62,629 nucleotides of DNA from Lactifluus volemus (Eukaryota > Basidiomycota > Agaricomycetes > Russulales > Russulaceae), in the NCBI GenBank assembly GCA_022376515.1, contig WTXI01000216.1, positions 1 to 62,629 of the forward strand. The letters run 5' to 3'. Positions 45,882 through 57,016 of the stretch are shown piece by piece (positions within the stretch are counted from its first letter, which is position 1; each line of letters starts with the position of its first letter). Position numbers and translations under genes: made by a program. The notes below the pieces were generated by a model. The model was not told the DNA's origin and ran no database searches. It worked only from the letters and a program-made list of their open reading frames with translations.

Positions 45882-46624
45882 TCAAACGGGAAAGTCGAGG
45901 GCTCTCCATTGAGGGCGCATACCGTGGAGGTTTATGAAGCTCCGCGCGAGGCCGAGTGCACGGTCCATAAACTGTTGAGAATGTTTGTAGGCCTCCTCGT
46001 TGTACGAGACGTTCTCCTCCTCCGCGGATTCCAGCAGTGCGCATATGTCGGATACGTCGTCGTCCTCCTTGGCGCGAAGGTCTGCGCGAGGGGATTTGCG
46101 ATGGTCCCGCCAACCCTGTGTTTTCAGGACCAGTAAAACAAAGATAGGCATGACGGGGATGTCGTTGATAATCTCTACATCGGAACTCAGGATGTCTGGC
46201 AGTCTGAGTCTGCCAGTGGGTGCGACCAGGATATCGACCTTGACGCAACGGTCCTCGACAGTCCATCCAGGAAGCCGGCAGTAAAGTTTGTTATACGTTG
46301 CCCCAGGTATTCTGGATGGTTCGAGAAAGTAGCGATCATCTTCTCTCACGATCGTTTCTTTTATATCTTCTGGGTCGAGTTGCTCCCATTCATTTGAGAC
46401 GAGAATATCAATGTCCTGCGTGATTTCAAGCTCTTCAGCCGAGGATAGACCGGAACACTGGTTGTGGCACACACGTTGGGGGTACGTTCGATATGGGCCC
46501 AGAGAGCGCAGGCGGCACTGCCAAAAAGGCAGACGTCGGACGTGATGTGGGATTCGATGATGTTGGTCGTGCGACGAGCAATGGTCCAAATCTCCTTTTC
46601 AGTTGGGGGGCCAGTAGGCCGCAT
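45882..46624 (-). CDS. Polymerase-beta-fold nucleotidyltransferase-like protein, copy 1
   Basis: Two exons, complement(45882..46415, 46475..46624), 227 residues. The minimal nucleotidyltransferase signature is visible: FGSAAC (Gly35-Ser36), then DIDILV (Asp51, Asp53) and a third acidic residue in CVKVDILV (Asp111). These would bind two metal ions and a nucleotide in the polymerase-beta superfamily. A YCRLPGW stretch, an IPVMPIFVLLVLKTQGW helix and a C-terminal LDFPV complete the protein. The intron falls exactly between the GS and DxD motifs. No partner domain is present. The substrate is unknown: the fold covers RNA-tailing, protein AMPylation and antibiotic-modifying enzymes. It is the first of three tandem copies on this strand. 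Confidence 0.7.
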
Positions 46625-47396
46625 CTTGTCGAGTGTCTGGTGGTGAAAGTGGGGGATGAGAGAAGGGATAGGACAGCAGCTCCTGCCTCTCCGCAGTATG
46701 GCCCCAAGTTGATAAACAAGTTACGGGTACGTGTGCGAGGATTGTCCTGTACAAAGGACAATGCCAACATGTTGAGAACAATGTAGAATAACTATCCTCA
46801 CCTCAGAATTTCGTGCACTAGCTTGCACAGAACTGAAGGAGCCAAGGGTCAAAACTACGAATATCATATGATAAAGGGCCCAAAGGCCATTACGAGAAAA
46901 TGGTAAGGTAATTGAACGATCGGGTATTACCAACGCGTGCACACCCGCACTTGCTAGCGTATTGTAATAACAAGTAAAGTGTACTGTAAAGTGATCAGAT
47001 CGAAATGAAATTGTCCAAATAGCATCGTGTCCGATATTCAACACAAGTTTAATGTGCAGAACCACGCCGAATCTGACTTAGCACTGACCTAAAAGTCGTC
47101 TGCTAGCGTACCCGCGACTCGGACCACGCCTAATCCTAGCGCCTGTCTCATGTTGATGACTGCGGCGCCATTAAGTGTGGAATGACCCCGCAAAGTATCT
47201 AGTAAGTCTTGGGTCATCCCGTCCTGCTAGTAAGTCAACCAAAAGTAGTGCTGGGGGGCACTGGCAGATCACTAGATCACTAAGCCACACGTTGCACACT
47301 TTGAGAAATGAAAACTGCTTTATTGGAGCATGGACAACACCATACGGTATTGCATGATGTGTTACTATGTGGACTGGCACTGGGAGCCCTTTGCCC
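46625..47396. other. Intergenic between NTase copies 1 and 2
   Basis: Promoter of copy 1 and 3' end of copy 2. No independent gene seen. Confidence 0.45.
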
Positions 47397-48148
47397 TCAA
47401 ACGGGGAAACCAAGGGCACGCCATTGACGACGCCTTCCATGATCGCCCACAAATGCCTTCACGAGGATGACCGCAAGGTCCATGAAATCCTCAGAATGTC
47501 TGTTCTCATAGGACTCGTTATCGTACGAGACGCCCTCAAACGCTGCCCGTTTCAGCAGAGCGATGATGTCGTTCACGTCGGCGTCTTCCTTGGCGCGAAA
47601 GTCTGCGCGATCCGATGTGCAATGATCGAACCAACCCTTTGTCTTCATGACCAATAGGTCAAAGATGGGCATGACGGGGATGTCCTTGATGTGGACACGT
47701 TCGGAATCCTCAATCTCTGGGAGCTCCAGCGTGGGTGGAACGAGTATGTCGACCTTAACGCAACGGTTGTTTGTCCGCCACCCCGGAAGGCGGCAGTAGA
47801 GTATGCGATGCGTTGCCCCGCGTTTTTTGGACCGTCGGAGATAGTAGCGACTATCCTCTTCTACGATTTTATCCTTTATATATTCAGGATCCAGCTCGCC
47901 ATACCAGCCATTCCGAGTCGAGACGACAATATCAACGTCCTGTGAGAAATCCAGGCCTTCAGTAGTAGTAGCAGTAGATAGACCCGACCGGCACACACGT
48001 TGGGGGTACGCTGGATGTTTGCCCAGAGAGAACAGGCGGCACTGCCAAAAACGCAGACGTCGGATGTGATGCGGGATTCAATGATGTCGGTTGTGCGACG
48101 AGCGATGTTCCAAATCTCCTTTTGGGTGGGGGGTCCGCTAGGTGGCAT
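47397..48148 (-). CDS. Polymerase-beta-fold nucleotidyltransferase-like protein, copy 2
   Basis: Two exons, complement(47397..47939, 47999..48148), 230 residues. Exon 1 is again exactly 150 nt and the intron sits between RTPN and DVDIVV. Catalytic-type residues are kept: Gly-Ser in FGSAACSLW, two Asp in DVDIVVS, and the third in CVKVDILVPP. YCRLPGW and IPVMPIFDLLVMKTKGW are shared with the other copies, and the protein ends LGFPV. Differences from copy 1 concentrate in the segment after the DxD motif and in the C-terminal helix, as expected of old paralogs under selection. Function and substrate unknown. Confidence 0.7.
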
Positions 48149-48644
48149 TTTGTCGAGTGTCTGGTAGTAGTGAAAGTGGGGGTATGGGTATGAGTCGATG
48201 CCAAACGCCGTCCGCTAGCCAGGCCGTGGCCACGCGGTGAATCTCTGATTCCCACCGAAATGACTCTGTCATTATCAGGTGAGACAGCTCGCCAATAGCC
48301 ATGAATAGAGTATGTTTTGCACCTAGCAACCAGGCTCGAGTTGTCGACATACAGTAGTATCGTGGCCTCCTTCCGCTGGTAACTTACCTCGGAGAACTAC
48401 AGTATAGCTCACCTTGTGGAACCGGATTAACGCTGCAAGTCACTGCGCAACCTGAGTGTGCCTAGTATCCACGAGTCATTCCCCCGGGCTCTTCCCGGGG
48501 CGGGGCTATCTCTCCTCGGTTCGTTGTACTGTAACTTGATTTATCTCCAATATCGCGTATTATATTCTCATCATCTATCAACGGTGTGCCTAAACCAACT
48601 ACCCTAAGCTAGCGTGATAGAAGGCGGCCAAATTGTCCCGTAAA
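48149..48644. other. Intergenic between NTase copies 2 and 3
   Basis: Contains a GC-rich inverted repeat-like CCCCCGGGCTCTTCCCGGGG near 48481. Otherwise nothing recognised. Confidence 0.4.
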
Positions 48645-49381
48645 TTACACAGGGAAACCGAGCTTCTGAAAAATTTCGCTCCCGCCATGACGTTTTATGA
48701 ACTTGAAACTGAGGGTGCGGGCACGGTCTATAAACTTGTCAGAGTGCCGACCTTTCTCGGTTGGATACCAAATGCGTTCCGATAACGCGCGGTTCAGAAG
48801 GGCGCGGATGTCGGTCACGTCTGCGCCCACTTTGGCGCGGAAATCTGGCCGACGGGAATTGTCGTGATCCTGCCAACCCTGTATCTTCATAACTAGCAGA
48901 TCGAAGAGTGGCATGACTGGGATGCCACCGATGACGACGGTATTGGATGAGAGGATCCTAGGGATCCCGAGAGCGGGTGGCACAAGGATATCGATTTTGA
49001 CACAGCGATTCTCGGTCCACCAGCCAGGGAGACGACAGTAGAGCACTTGATACGTTGCATTGGGTTGTCTAGAAGGCTCAAGGAAATAGCGATCGTCCTT
49101 GTCTACTATTTCTTCCTTGATATCTTCTGAGTCAAAGTACTCGGAACGACCAGCTGTGATGACGAGGTCGATATCCTGAAATACATAGAGTAAGATCAGT
49201 GTTATAGGCCAAATTACAATTGCACACATACATTAGGAACGCGGTCAATGTTGGTCCAGAGAGCGCAAGCGGCGCTGCCAAAGAGACAGACGTCCTCTGT
49301 TCCAATCGTGTCCTTGATTATGTCGATAGTTCGGCGAGTAATCTTCCAAATCTCTTTTGCAGTCGGTGGCCCATTCGGCAT
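48645..49381 (-). CDS. Polymerase-beta-fold nucleotidyltransferase-like protein, copy 3
   Basis: Two exons, complement(48645..49175, 49232..49381), 226 residues. I start at ATG 49381 (MPNGPPTAKEIW) because it aligns with the starts of copies 1 and 2; the frame stays open to 49447. Motifs: FGSAACALW, DIDLVI, RCVKIDILVPP, YCRLPGWW, IPVMPLFDLLVMKIQGW and the terminal LGFPV. Exon 1 is 150 nt as in the other two copies, so the trio arose by whole-gene duplication and not retroposition. Its promoter is shared divergently with the steryl-glucosidase gene, only about 150 bp away. Confidence 0.7.
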
Positions 49382-49526
49382 TTTCAACTTGAACTTGCAC
49401 CTCACAACACACTGAGCAGAGGCCGAGCCAATCAGACTCGCTCTCAACGCCTCGTGTATCTCTATTTCTCTTTCTATCTTAATCCTCTCATCTCGTCAGA
49501 CTTTCCGTTAGAGATACTCTGTCATA

Positions 49527-52500
49527 ATGGCAGAGTCAAGCTCAACTATCGACTCTTCTTATGTTCTCTTACCCACCGAACACTCTCAAGTTCTGCCACC
49601 CTCGCGACCTCCCACAGTTGATTCGGATGCAACATTCCCATCCAGCATTTCAACGCCGACCTCTCCCATAGACTCTAATGGATCTTCTGTTGGAACCCTG
49701 GAGGTTTCGTGCCCATCTTTTACCATATTCACCTGCCTGACAACCCCCAATATAGTCGGTATACCATCCATCCGTCGACCCCGCATATATTGTAGGATCC
49801 AACTCTTCCTATGCCCATGATTGGTCAAGAGGTACAACTGGTGGAATACGCATCCACGGCAGGCATTTCGTTGACGCGTATGGTCGCGTGTGCAACCTTC
49901 GTGGGTTGAATCTCTCCGGAAACTGCAAGACGTCTGTCCCCGTGTGCTGCCCCTTTGTGACCTACATGTCTGACGTTATACATCTTTTTCAGCCCCATCA
50001 ACGACAATCACGCTACGTTTCCCGACGGTGCCGAGACCGTTACCTTTGTCGGGCGCCCATTTCCACTCGACGAGGCCCCACAGCACCTCGCCCGACTCCG
50101 ACGCTGGGGTCTCACATTTGGTGCGTTATTCGTGCTTCGCGTGCTCCCTCTCCGCTCATATCTACGCCGTATTCTCCTCGCTAGTTCGTTTCGTCATCAC
50201 CTGGGAGGCTGTCGAGCACGCGGGCCCGTACGTTTTACATTGTCAACACTTTTCCTACCTCCGTCCGGCTGACACAGCCCACACCCACAGAGGCGTCTAC
50301 GATGCATCCTACCTTTCCTATCTCCGCGCAATCCTCTCTTTGTTCCCTCAGTACGGTCTTACCGCGTTCGTCGCGCTACATCAAGACGTTTGGTCGCGCT
50401 ACGCAGGTGGGTCTGGCGCCCCCGCGTGGACGCTTGAGCACGTGGGCTTTGACCTCCACGCGCTCGAGGAGTCCGGCGCCGCATGGCTACGCGGCGTGTG
50501 CGGTGGTGGACACACGGAGGCCGAGCGAGGTCTGTGGCCGTGCGGTTACCAGAAACTCGCGGCTGCGACAATGGCGTCCGTCTCCATTTCCGTCATGTTC
50601 GCAGGCGACCGTCGCTAATAGTAGCCTTGTGGTCCAGAACATGCTTCTGGGCTGGTGACACGTTCGCGCCCAAGCTCCGCGTGCTCGATGGCGTTCCGAT
50701 TCAGCATTTCCTACAGGACGCGTTTTTGGACATGTGGGAGACGGTCGTGCGCGCCGTCGGCGACCTTGACGGCGTACTCGGATTCGAGGTGCGCCCTCCT
50801 TTCCTTCTCTTAATCGGTCCTTTTGACTTATCCATCTCATGGGCGAATGTGTAAAGATGATGAACGAACCGCACCGTGGCTATATTGACCTTCCCTCGCT
50901 ACACGGGTTTGACTACAATACTGACTTGCACTTGGGCGATATCCGTGCGTATATCACACCTTGCCACTTTATGGACTTGTAACTTTTGCTAACGAACTGA
51001 CATGGTATCAGCCTCCGCCTTGCAATCTTTCCTCCTCGGCGCGGGTCACCCAACCACTGTGAACCACTGGACGCGGTCTTTCCCTATGCCCACAAAGCAC
51101 ACCGCCCAAACACTCCTCAACCCACAGGGTCGCAAAGCCTGGCGCGAGAATGGCCCTACCGGTGGTCGGGACCTATGGGAAATGCATGGCGTGTGGGAGT
51201 GGGATAGCACAAAGAATTCTGGAGTAGAGCTTCGCGGAAGCTACTTTGTGAATGACCCTGCGACTGGTCGGAAGGTGCGCTATTTTTCCTTGTATCCACC
51301 AGCTCACTGGAAAGGACTGCGTTAATGGCGGTGCAGGTTGATTGGTACACGGATTTCTATTACCCGTTCTTGAAGAAGTGGGCAGAGCGTGTCCACAGGG
51401 CTGTAGCTAATGGGCGTGGTCATGAAAAGTTGATCTTCGTAGAGCCGATACCTAATGAGGTGTGTAGGTTCATTGTGCTTTCATTTTCACAGCTCACCAC
51501 CACCGACGTGCCAGTTTTGTCCGTCATCGTGGACACAGGAACACCGGCCTCCCAACATGGTATTCGCGCCACATTGGTTGGTATCATTTTTGTCCCCACT
51601 ATTCTTCCCCGTACTCACGGGACAGCGCATCAGGTACGACCTCCGTGTGCTCTTCGATAAGGCACATGGCGAGTTTTCTGTAAATGTTCAGGCACTCTCG
51701 CGCGTAGGTCGACCTGTTCCTCATTCCGTGACGTTTTTTTGACGCGTCGTTGATAGGGTGCGAACCCACTCAAAACTTTTTACTGGGGCCACAAGGGAGC
51801 CCGTGACAATTTCGCCACACAGATTCGTACCCTCGTGGAGGCCAGTTACCGCTCTCTTGGGGAGCGTCCCGTGCTTCTTGGGGAATGCGGCGTGCCCATG
51901 GACATGAATCGTCGCGCGGCATTCAAGACCAATGATTGGACGTGGCAGCAGCGCATGATGGATGCCATGATAATCGCCCTCGAGCGTGCCAACGTTGGCT
52001 TCACGTATGTCCTCGCCGTGTTCAGACGGTAGAGGTAACGTCTTTCTCATGATGTTTTTTGCCCATCTGTAGCCTGTGGAACTACAACCCCGATAATGAT
52101 GATATTCGCGGCGACGATTGGAATGGCGAGAACTTTTCGTGGTTTAGCCATTCACGGGTCCCAAAACAGTCGCTCCCGTCCTCCCAGGACACGAAAGAGC
52201 TCGACCTAGGTGGGCGCATCCTAGGCGCCGTCGTGCGGCCCTATGCAGCCAAGACAGCCGGCGTGCCGCTCAAGTTCGAGTACGAGATGACTACCGGCGC
52301 ATTCGCGTACTCGTGGGCGGTACCACTCTCGGGCTCAGGCGATGAGGTCAGCATCACGGAGAAGCAACAATACATAGGCGGGCCGAACGTGCACACCCCA
52401 CCCCTCACAGGTCATCCACAACTCCTCGCGCGTGAGACAGAAATCTTCGTGCCTGCGCAGCTGTCTCGGGGTCGCAAACTCATCGTGGAGGGACTCAAGG

Positions 52501-52733
52501 AAGGAGACAGGTACACCTACGATGCGGCTCGTCAGACCCTCTTCGTCTTGCCTGCGGCGCCGCAAATGGGTGAGCCCGCTGTACATGTGCATGTACATGA
52601 GGTGAAGGTGCGATTCGATCCGCCTGTAGGCGGAGAGCCGCCAAACGACTTTTATAGCGACTTTTCGAGACCCATTGGCGCTGCGTTGGTTGTGCTACTG
52701 GCATTTACCGCATACGTTTTTCTGGGTGTATAG
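49527..52733 (+). CDS. GH5 subfamily 12 steryl-beta-glucosidase / glucosylceramidase-like hydrolase
   Basis: Thirteen exons (49527..49758, 49796..49931, 49993..50120, 50185..50227, 50291..50575, 50638..50788, 50857..50944, 51012..51274, 51337..51459, 51515..51576, 51634..51703, 51757..52004, 52073..52733) give 829 residues. TIM-barrel landmarks: GLNLSGNCKTPIND, WGLTFVRFVITWEAVEHAGP, FVALHQDVWSRYAGGSGAP, MMNEPHRG (acid/base Glu329), MHGVWEWD and LLGECGVP (nucleophile Glu570). It ends in a beta-rich domain and a C-terminal hydrophobic helix (GAALVVLLAFTAYVFLG), suggesting a tail-anchored or vacuolar membrane enzyme. Fungal relatives remove glucose from ergosteryl glucoside or glucosylceramide. 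The first intron is only 37 nt, so that junction is the least sure. Confidence 0.92.
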
Positions 52734-53430
52734 ATAGAGATACCCCGTGAGTAGACGCGGCAGATTAGATCTCTCCGGACGTGTGTTATTAATGATGTCC
52801 TACCGCGGAAACAACTATATCCTGAGTTATTATTGATCATGATTTCCGGATGCCTTTGAGTTACAGTAAACGTGGGATAGTCAAGCTGGCTTTGCAAAGG
52901 AAATTGACACAGAGAGAGGTGCAGACTCGGAAAGCTAAGGATCCGCGGGTGGTGGTCGATGGCCCCCCATGTGGCACAAAGTGATCTCATACATAAGTTG
53001 CTGCTAGGTCCACCCTTGAGCTCCTCATAGATATTCATAGATGCGAGGACTTCGCGGAAATGGATTGATGCCTCTCTAAAGTTCGTGATGAGCTTTTTTT
53101 ATCACGTCCTTTAGTTGCACATCGCCGAGATAACTGCCAGGTGGTGCCAGTGATGACTCGAAGCTCTCCAACCTTGCAAACTGTCTCCTTGATCTATCGC
53201 GAAGCGAAAGTCAAAAACATTATTGAAATCAACGTAGGTAGGTGTTCTCGATGACATTTCGCCCCAAAGGCTGGAAAGGAAGGAAGGATCTGTGTGCAGG
53301 CCCGGGCATAATTCGAGGACCTTAAGCGACGAGTTTGCGCAAGGTCATCACCATCAGGGGCCGTGTCCCGAGCTCCTGTCTCTTCATTGTCGCTGATGGG
53401 AATCGTGGTGAATTTAGACGTGTCAGTTGA
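52734..53430 (-). pseudogene. Possible F-box protein relic (3' part)
   Basis: On the minus strand, pieces in different frames resemble the end of an F-box/leucine-rich protein. These are VLELCPGLHTDPSFLSSLWG, a linker, then REASIHFREVLASMNIYEEL followed by GGPSSNLC. Stops and a frame change near 53095 separate them. I see no F-box itself. The resemblance is by eye only. Confidence 0.3.
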
Positions 53431-54064
53431 TAACTAGCCGGTTGAGACATGTTGAAATGCCCATGTGCGTCGTCCGAGTCGTTCGTCGGCAACATTACGG
53501 CGATCCGCGCGGATGAAACGGCAAAGGATCTACAGTACCTTCATTAGGCCTGCTAATTTGTTCCATTTTGAGCCGATCACTCGTTTTGAACTTATCCATC
53601 TACCCACTACTGATATCAATATGATTAGGTGAGTTTATTTGTGAATCGTCGAGATTGAAACGTGCAAACCTTTTTTTTTTCTTCGACCAATCGACTAGAT
53701 TTCTTTTTTTTCTGACGTGAAGATCTCAGATTACTGTGGACCCTCCTCGTCCGTTCTGGTATCGATGTGTATGGTAACTTGACGTTGCAATTCGATTTCA
53801 TAGTTGCTGGACCACAGCCTGAGGCGCAACGATTTGCCTGTCAGGCTGCTATTTGGCGCTCTTTTTATTGTGTTAGCTATGTTGGGCTGGCTGCAAAACA
53901 GAGGCCTCAGTTTCAACTTACTCTCCACGCGGACGGTAATCGGGATGCACGACGATAACCTCGGGCTCCTTGAAAAACCTCTAACGTATTGTCACCGGCT
54001 ACCCGGCTTTCGTGTCCTGGAACACATTCGAGCAGAGTTGATATCGATCATTTCTATTTCATAT
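53431..54064. other. Intergenic
   Basis: Poly-T runs at about 53671 and 53702. Two overlapping short plus-strand frames near 53767-54154 show no domain. Confidence 0.35.
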
Positions 54065-54440
54065 GTTGTTTCAGCAGGTAAAGATGTTTCGACTGTTATG
54101 TCACCTGAGCGGCTGAGCCCCACTCTGCGACCAACCAGCCTAGTACTCAAGTGATTCTCCAGCTCTTGCTCATCTTCATCTTTTACTCAGGCACTGGCGC
54201 AGTGGTCTGGTGAATGACCTTCTATAGGCTCAACCCGCTGACTTTGGGACAAAACAAGCCCTATTTACTATCGCTCAAGCCTGTCCAATCTCTATCTTTC
54301 ACGATCCCTCATTGTTTTTTTACAGACGTCTAATAAATCATCCACCACTGCACCACAACATGCACGTATCTCGTATTTCCCTTCTTGTCCTCGGATGCCA
54401 GGCGTTATCTGTTGTAGGAAAGCTGTCTATTTTTATTTAC
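54065..54440 (+). repeat. Upstream duplicate of promoter and start of the secreted-protein gene
   Basis: This segment matches 54567-54942 at an offset of 501-502 bp. Shared blocks include GCAGGTAAAGATGTTTCGAC, CACGATCCCTCATTG and, at the end, ATGCACGTATCTCGTATTTC followed by CCTTCTTGTCCT. It therefore repeats the promoter, start codon and signal-peptide beginning of the gene at 54862. In this copy the frame diverges after the first dozen codons and runs out, so it looks like a dead or decoy 5' end. Confidence 0.65.
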
Positions 54441-54861
54441 TATCTACACAAGCTACCGACTCGGAGGTGAGTCTGCCACGGAAGTGCAACTCGACGGTGC
54501 GAGGCTGCGAGCTGTCAACTCGAGCGGCGCCAAACCGGACCACGTCGGCGACTCTAGTGTTCCGCGGTGTTTCTGCAGGTAAACATCTTTCGACCGTTAT
54601 CTCACCTGAGCTCGCTCTGCGACCGACCAGCCTACTTAAGGCTGAGACCATGGCGAGATATGGCTCTCTAGCTCTTGCTCACCTTCGTATTCTTTTACTC
54701 CGGCACTGGTTGGTGAGTCGCCTTTTCCCCCCGCGATAGAATCAGCCCCGCTGACTTTGTAACAAAATAACTCTGTTTGCTTTCGCTCAAGCCCTGTCTT
54801 TCACGATCCCTCATTGTTTTTTTTTTACATCTACGTTCAATAGATCATCCACCACCATAAA

Positions 54862-55962
54862 ATGCACGTAGCTCGTATTTCCCTTCTTGTCCTTGGCGCC
54901 TTTGCTACTGTCCCCGTCCTCTCTGCCCCCATCAAGTAAGTTGCGGCCTCCTTCCCGCTTTGACGATTTCATTTTAACCTTCTGGATAGTACTAGTAGCG
55001 ACAAACTTTCCCTTGAGGAAGCTGGTGATCTGCTTGTGCGTGATGGCACCACGGATTGCCCTCCAACGAACCCTCCCTCCGGGTCCCCCGACATGACCGA
55101 GCTGCATGACGTTGCCACCCAATTTGCACCGTTCCTCCGCCTCATGGAATACCTCCTCACAAACTTTCAGACTAATAACAATCTCACTTCGAACCCGTAA
55201 GACACATACTTAAGTTAACCTGACGCATATAACTTAGCTAATCTCCTCAGGTCGAGCATCCAGACTCGCGGTGTAGCGTTCTCTAGGGAAGAGCAGACTT
55301 CGAATAGTTCTAACGATACCAACAGTTCCAGTACCACTACACCCCAGCCAAACGGAAGCGATGATGATTTGAAGACCTTATTCGATTTGATGGCCCTGAC
55401 TAGACGCGATGTCGACCACCTTGCCACTCGCGAGCCCGATAACGATAATAATCTCGACCAGCTCATCAATCTTCTCAACGCACGGGACCCCGATTCTAGC
55501 AATGGATTACGGGCCCGTCACTGGCACTTCTTCCATTTCTTAAAAAACGCCTTTAAAACTGCCACCAGCATGGCGTCCAGCTTTGGATTACGAGATACCA
55601 TCCCCGATCAGGGTGATTCCGACGACGACTCGCTCTTTTCTCTCCTCAATTCTCGAGCCGACGGCTCTGGCCAGAAGATGACGGATGATGAAGCGTTGGA
55701 AAGCTTACTCTCTGCCCTCAATGCTCGGGAGCCCGGCGTTGATCAGGGCTCGCTTTCCCGCCGCAGTTGGTTCTCCATTTTCCGTGGTCTCAGTAAGCTC
55801 GTGAGCTCCGTGGGCTCTCATGGCAGAGGTCGTGGCGGCAGAGGCGGTAGCAGCCATGGCGGCATGGGCGTTGGCAACGTTGGCAACGTTGGCTTTAGCG
55901 GCAGCAGCAGCGGCAATAGCAATGGTAATGGCAATGGCAATAGCAATAGCGGCCACCCGTAG
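54862..55962 (+). CDS. Secreted protein with internal L-x-x-L-x-A-R repeats
   Basis: Three exons (54862..54935, 54990..55196, 55251..55962), 330 residues. The signal peptide begins MHVARISLLVLGAFA. The mature part has four or five spaced repeats ending in an arginine and an acidic or small residue: TLFDLMALTRRD, LDQLINLLNARDP, LFSLLNSRADG and LESLLSALNAREPG. They are separated by Asp/Ser/Asn-rich linkers. The C-terminus is Gly/Ser/Asn-rich (GGRGGSSHGG, then GNGNGN). I know no domain for it. The repeat layout recalls fungal secreted precursors cut after basic residues, but only one clear RR site sits in a repeat, so processing is a guess. A role as wall protein or effector-like small secreted protein is equally open. 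Confidence 0.75.
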
Positions 55963-57016
55963 CGTACCACAACCCAGTTGATCCCCTTAATGCTCTCCTT
56001 GGGATCAAAGGCCGCGGCTTTAATGTTGGGGGGCTGATTGTACGTGCCTCGCTCGCTCGCCCTTCGCTTGGTGACTTTTGATTAGATGACGGTAGATGAC
56101 ATGACCTGAGGCGCAGTTATATGTTGTAATGATCGTGGACATTTTTGACTTTTGTACATATCGCACATTCTGTGAATGTGTTATCATCCTTGGGGTTGTG
56201 TGAGGCTGTACTAGGTTCAAGTTAAGGCACCTTTCTCTGTCTTGCTGTCTCAGTAAGAGCAATCATGGAGGTACTGTTGCGGAGATTCCAAGATCTTTGA
56301 AAGCATCAATAATCCACATGTTACTGGTTGCTTAAAAGGGTATCTCCCCTTCTCCTAGAAGAGGGAAATCGGGGTCTCACGGTGAAAATTCGCGGCATAG
56401 TCCCAAGCGACGGCTAATGCTACTAGTACCAGCAGAGATTCAAGCTGAGCGATAGTATAGGAAATGGTTCTAGGCTTGAGGACGCACGTAATATTAACCG
56501 CCGAATCTCGGACAAAGTCAGCAGCGAGTCAGCGAGCGAAACTTGGAGCGTTGTTGTCTCAATTGTCATGTGTATACCAGACTTGGCCATGCCTGGCGTG
56601 CCATACTAAAGAACTTTCCGGTCAATCGTTGAAGCTTTGAAGCCTCCACCACACCTCTCTTTCCCTTTCTTCCACTCTTGACAACTCAAAACTCAACTCG
56701 CCGAGTTCCGTTAAGAATCGAAAGGGACAAATAAATAGACACTGAATCTGTTTGTGTATCCGCTTCGATTGATCGATCTGAATGCTTTTAGGTACCTGGG
56801 AAGATGTGTTTTTTTACTACGGCTAACGATCACACTGATGGTTTATAATAAACACCGACGTAGGTCCGAAATGGATCTCGAAATTCAAATTCTCAATATG
56901 GCGCACGTGGCATACTCGGGATTGATCGAGACTAATACAGTGCTTGGTCTATCCCGCCGCTCCAAGTCCCAGTGGTGATAGTAGCACCCAAAGAAATCGA
57001 ACTATCGGATGTAGTG
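55963..57016. other. Intergenic, 1 kb
   Basis: Short frames only. The 3' region of the secreted-protein gene and the promoter of the dioxygenase gene. CT-rich tract near 56650-56690 typical of fungal promoters. Confidence 0.45.

Noticed and set aside
48481..48520. CCCCCGGGCTCTTCCCGGGG as a hairpin terminator
   Set aside because: Intrinsic terminators of this kind are bacterial; here it is simply a GC-rich inverted repeat in an intergenic region.
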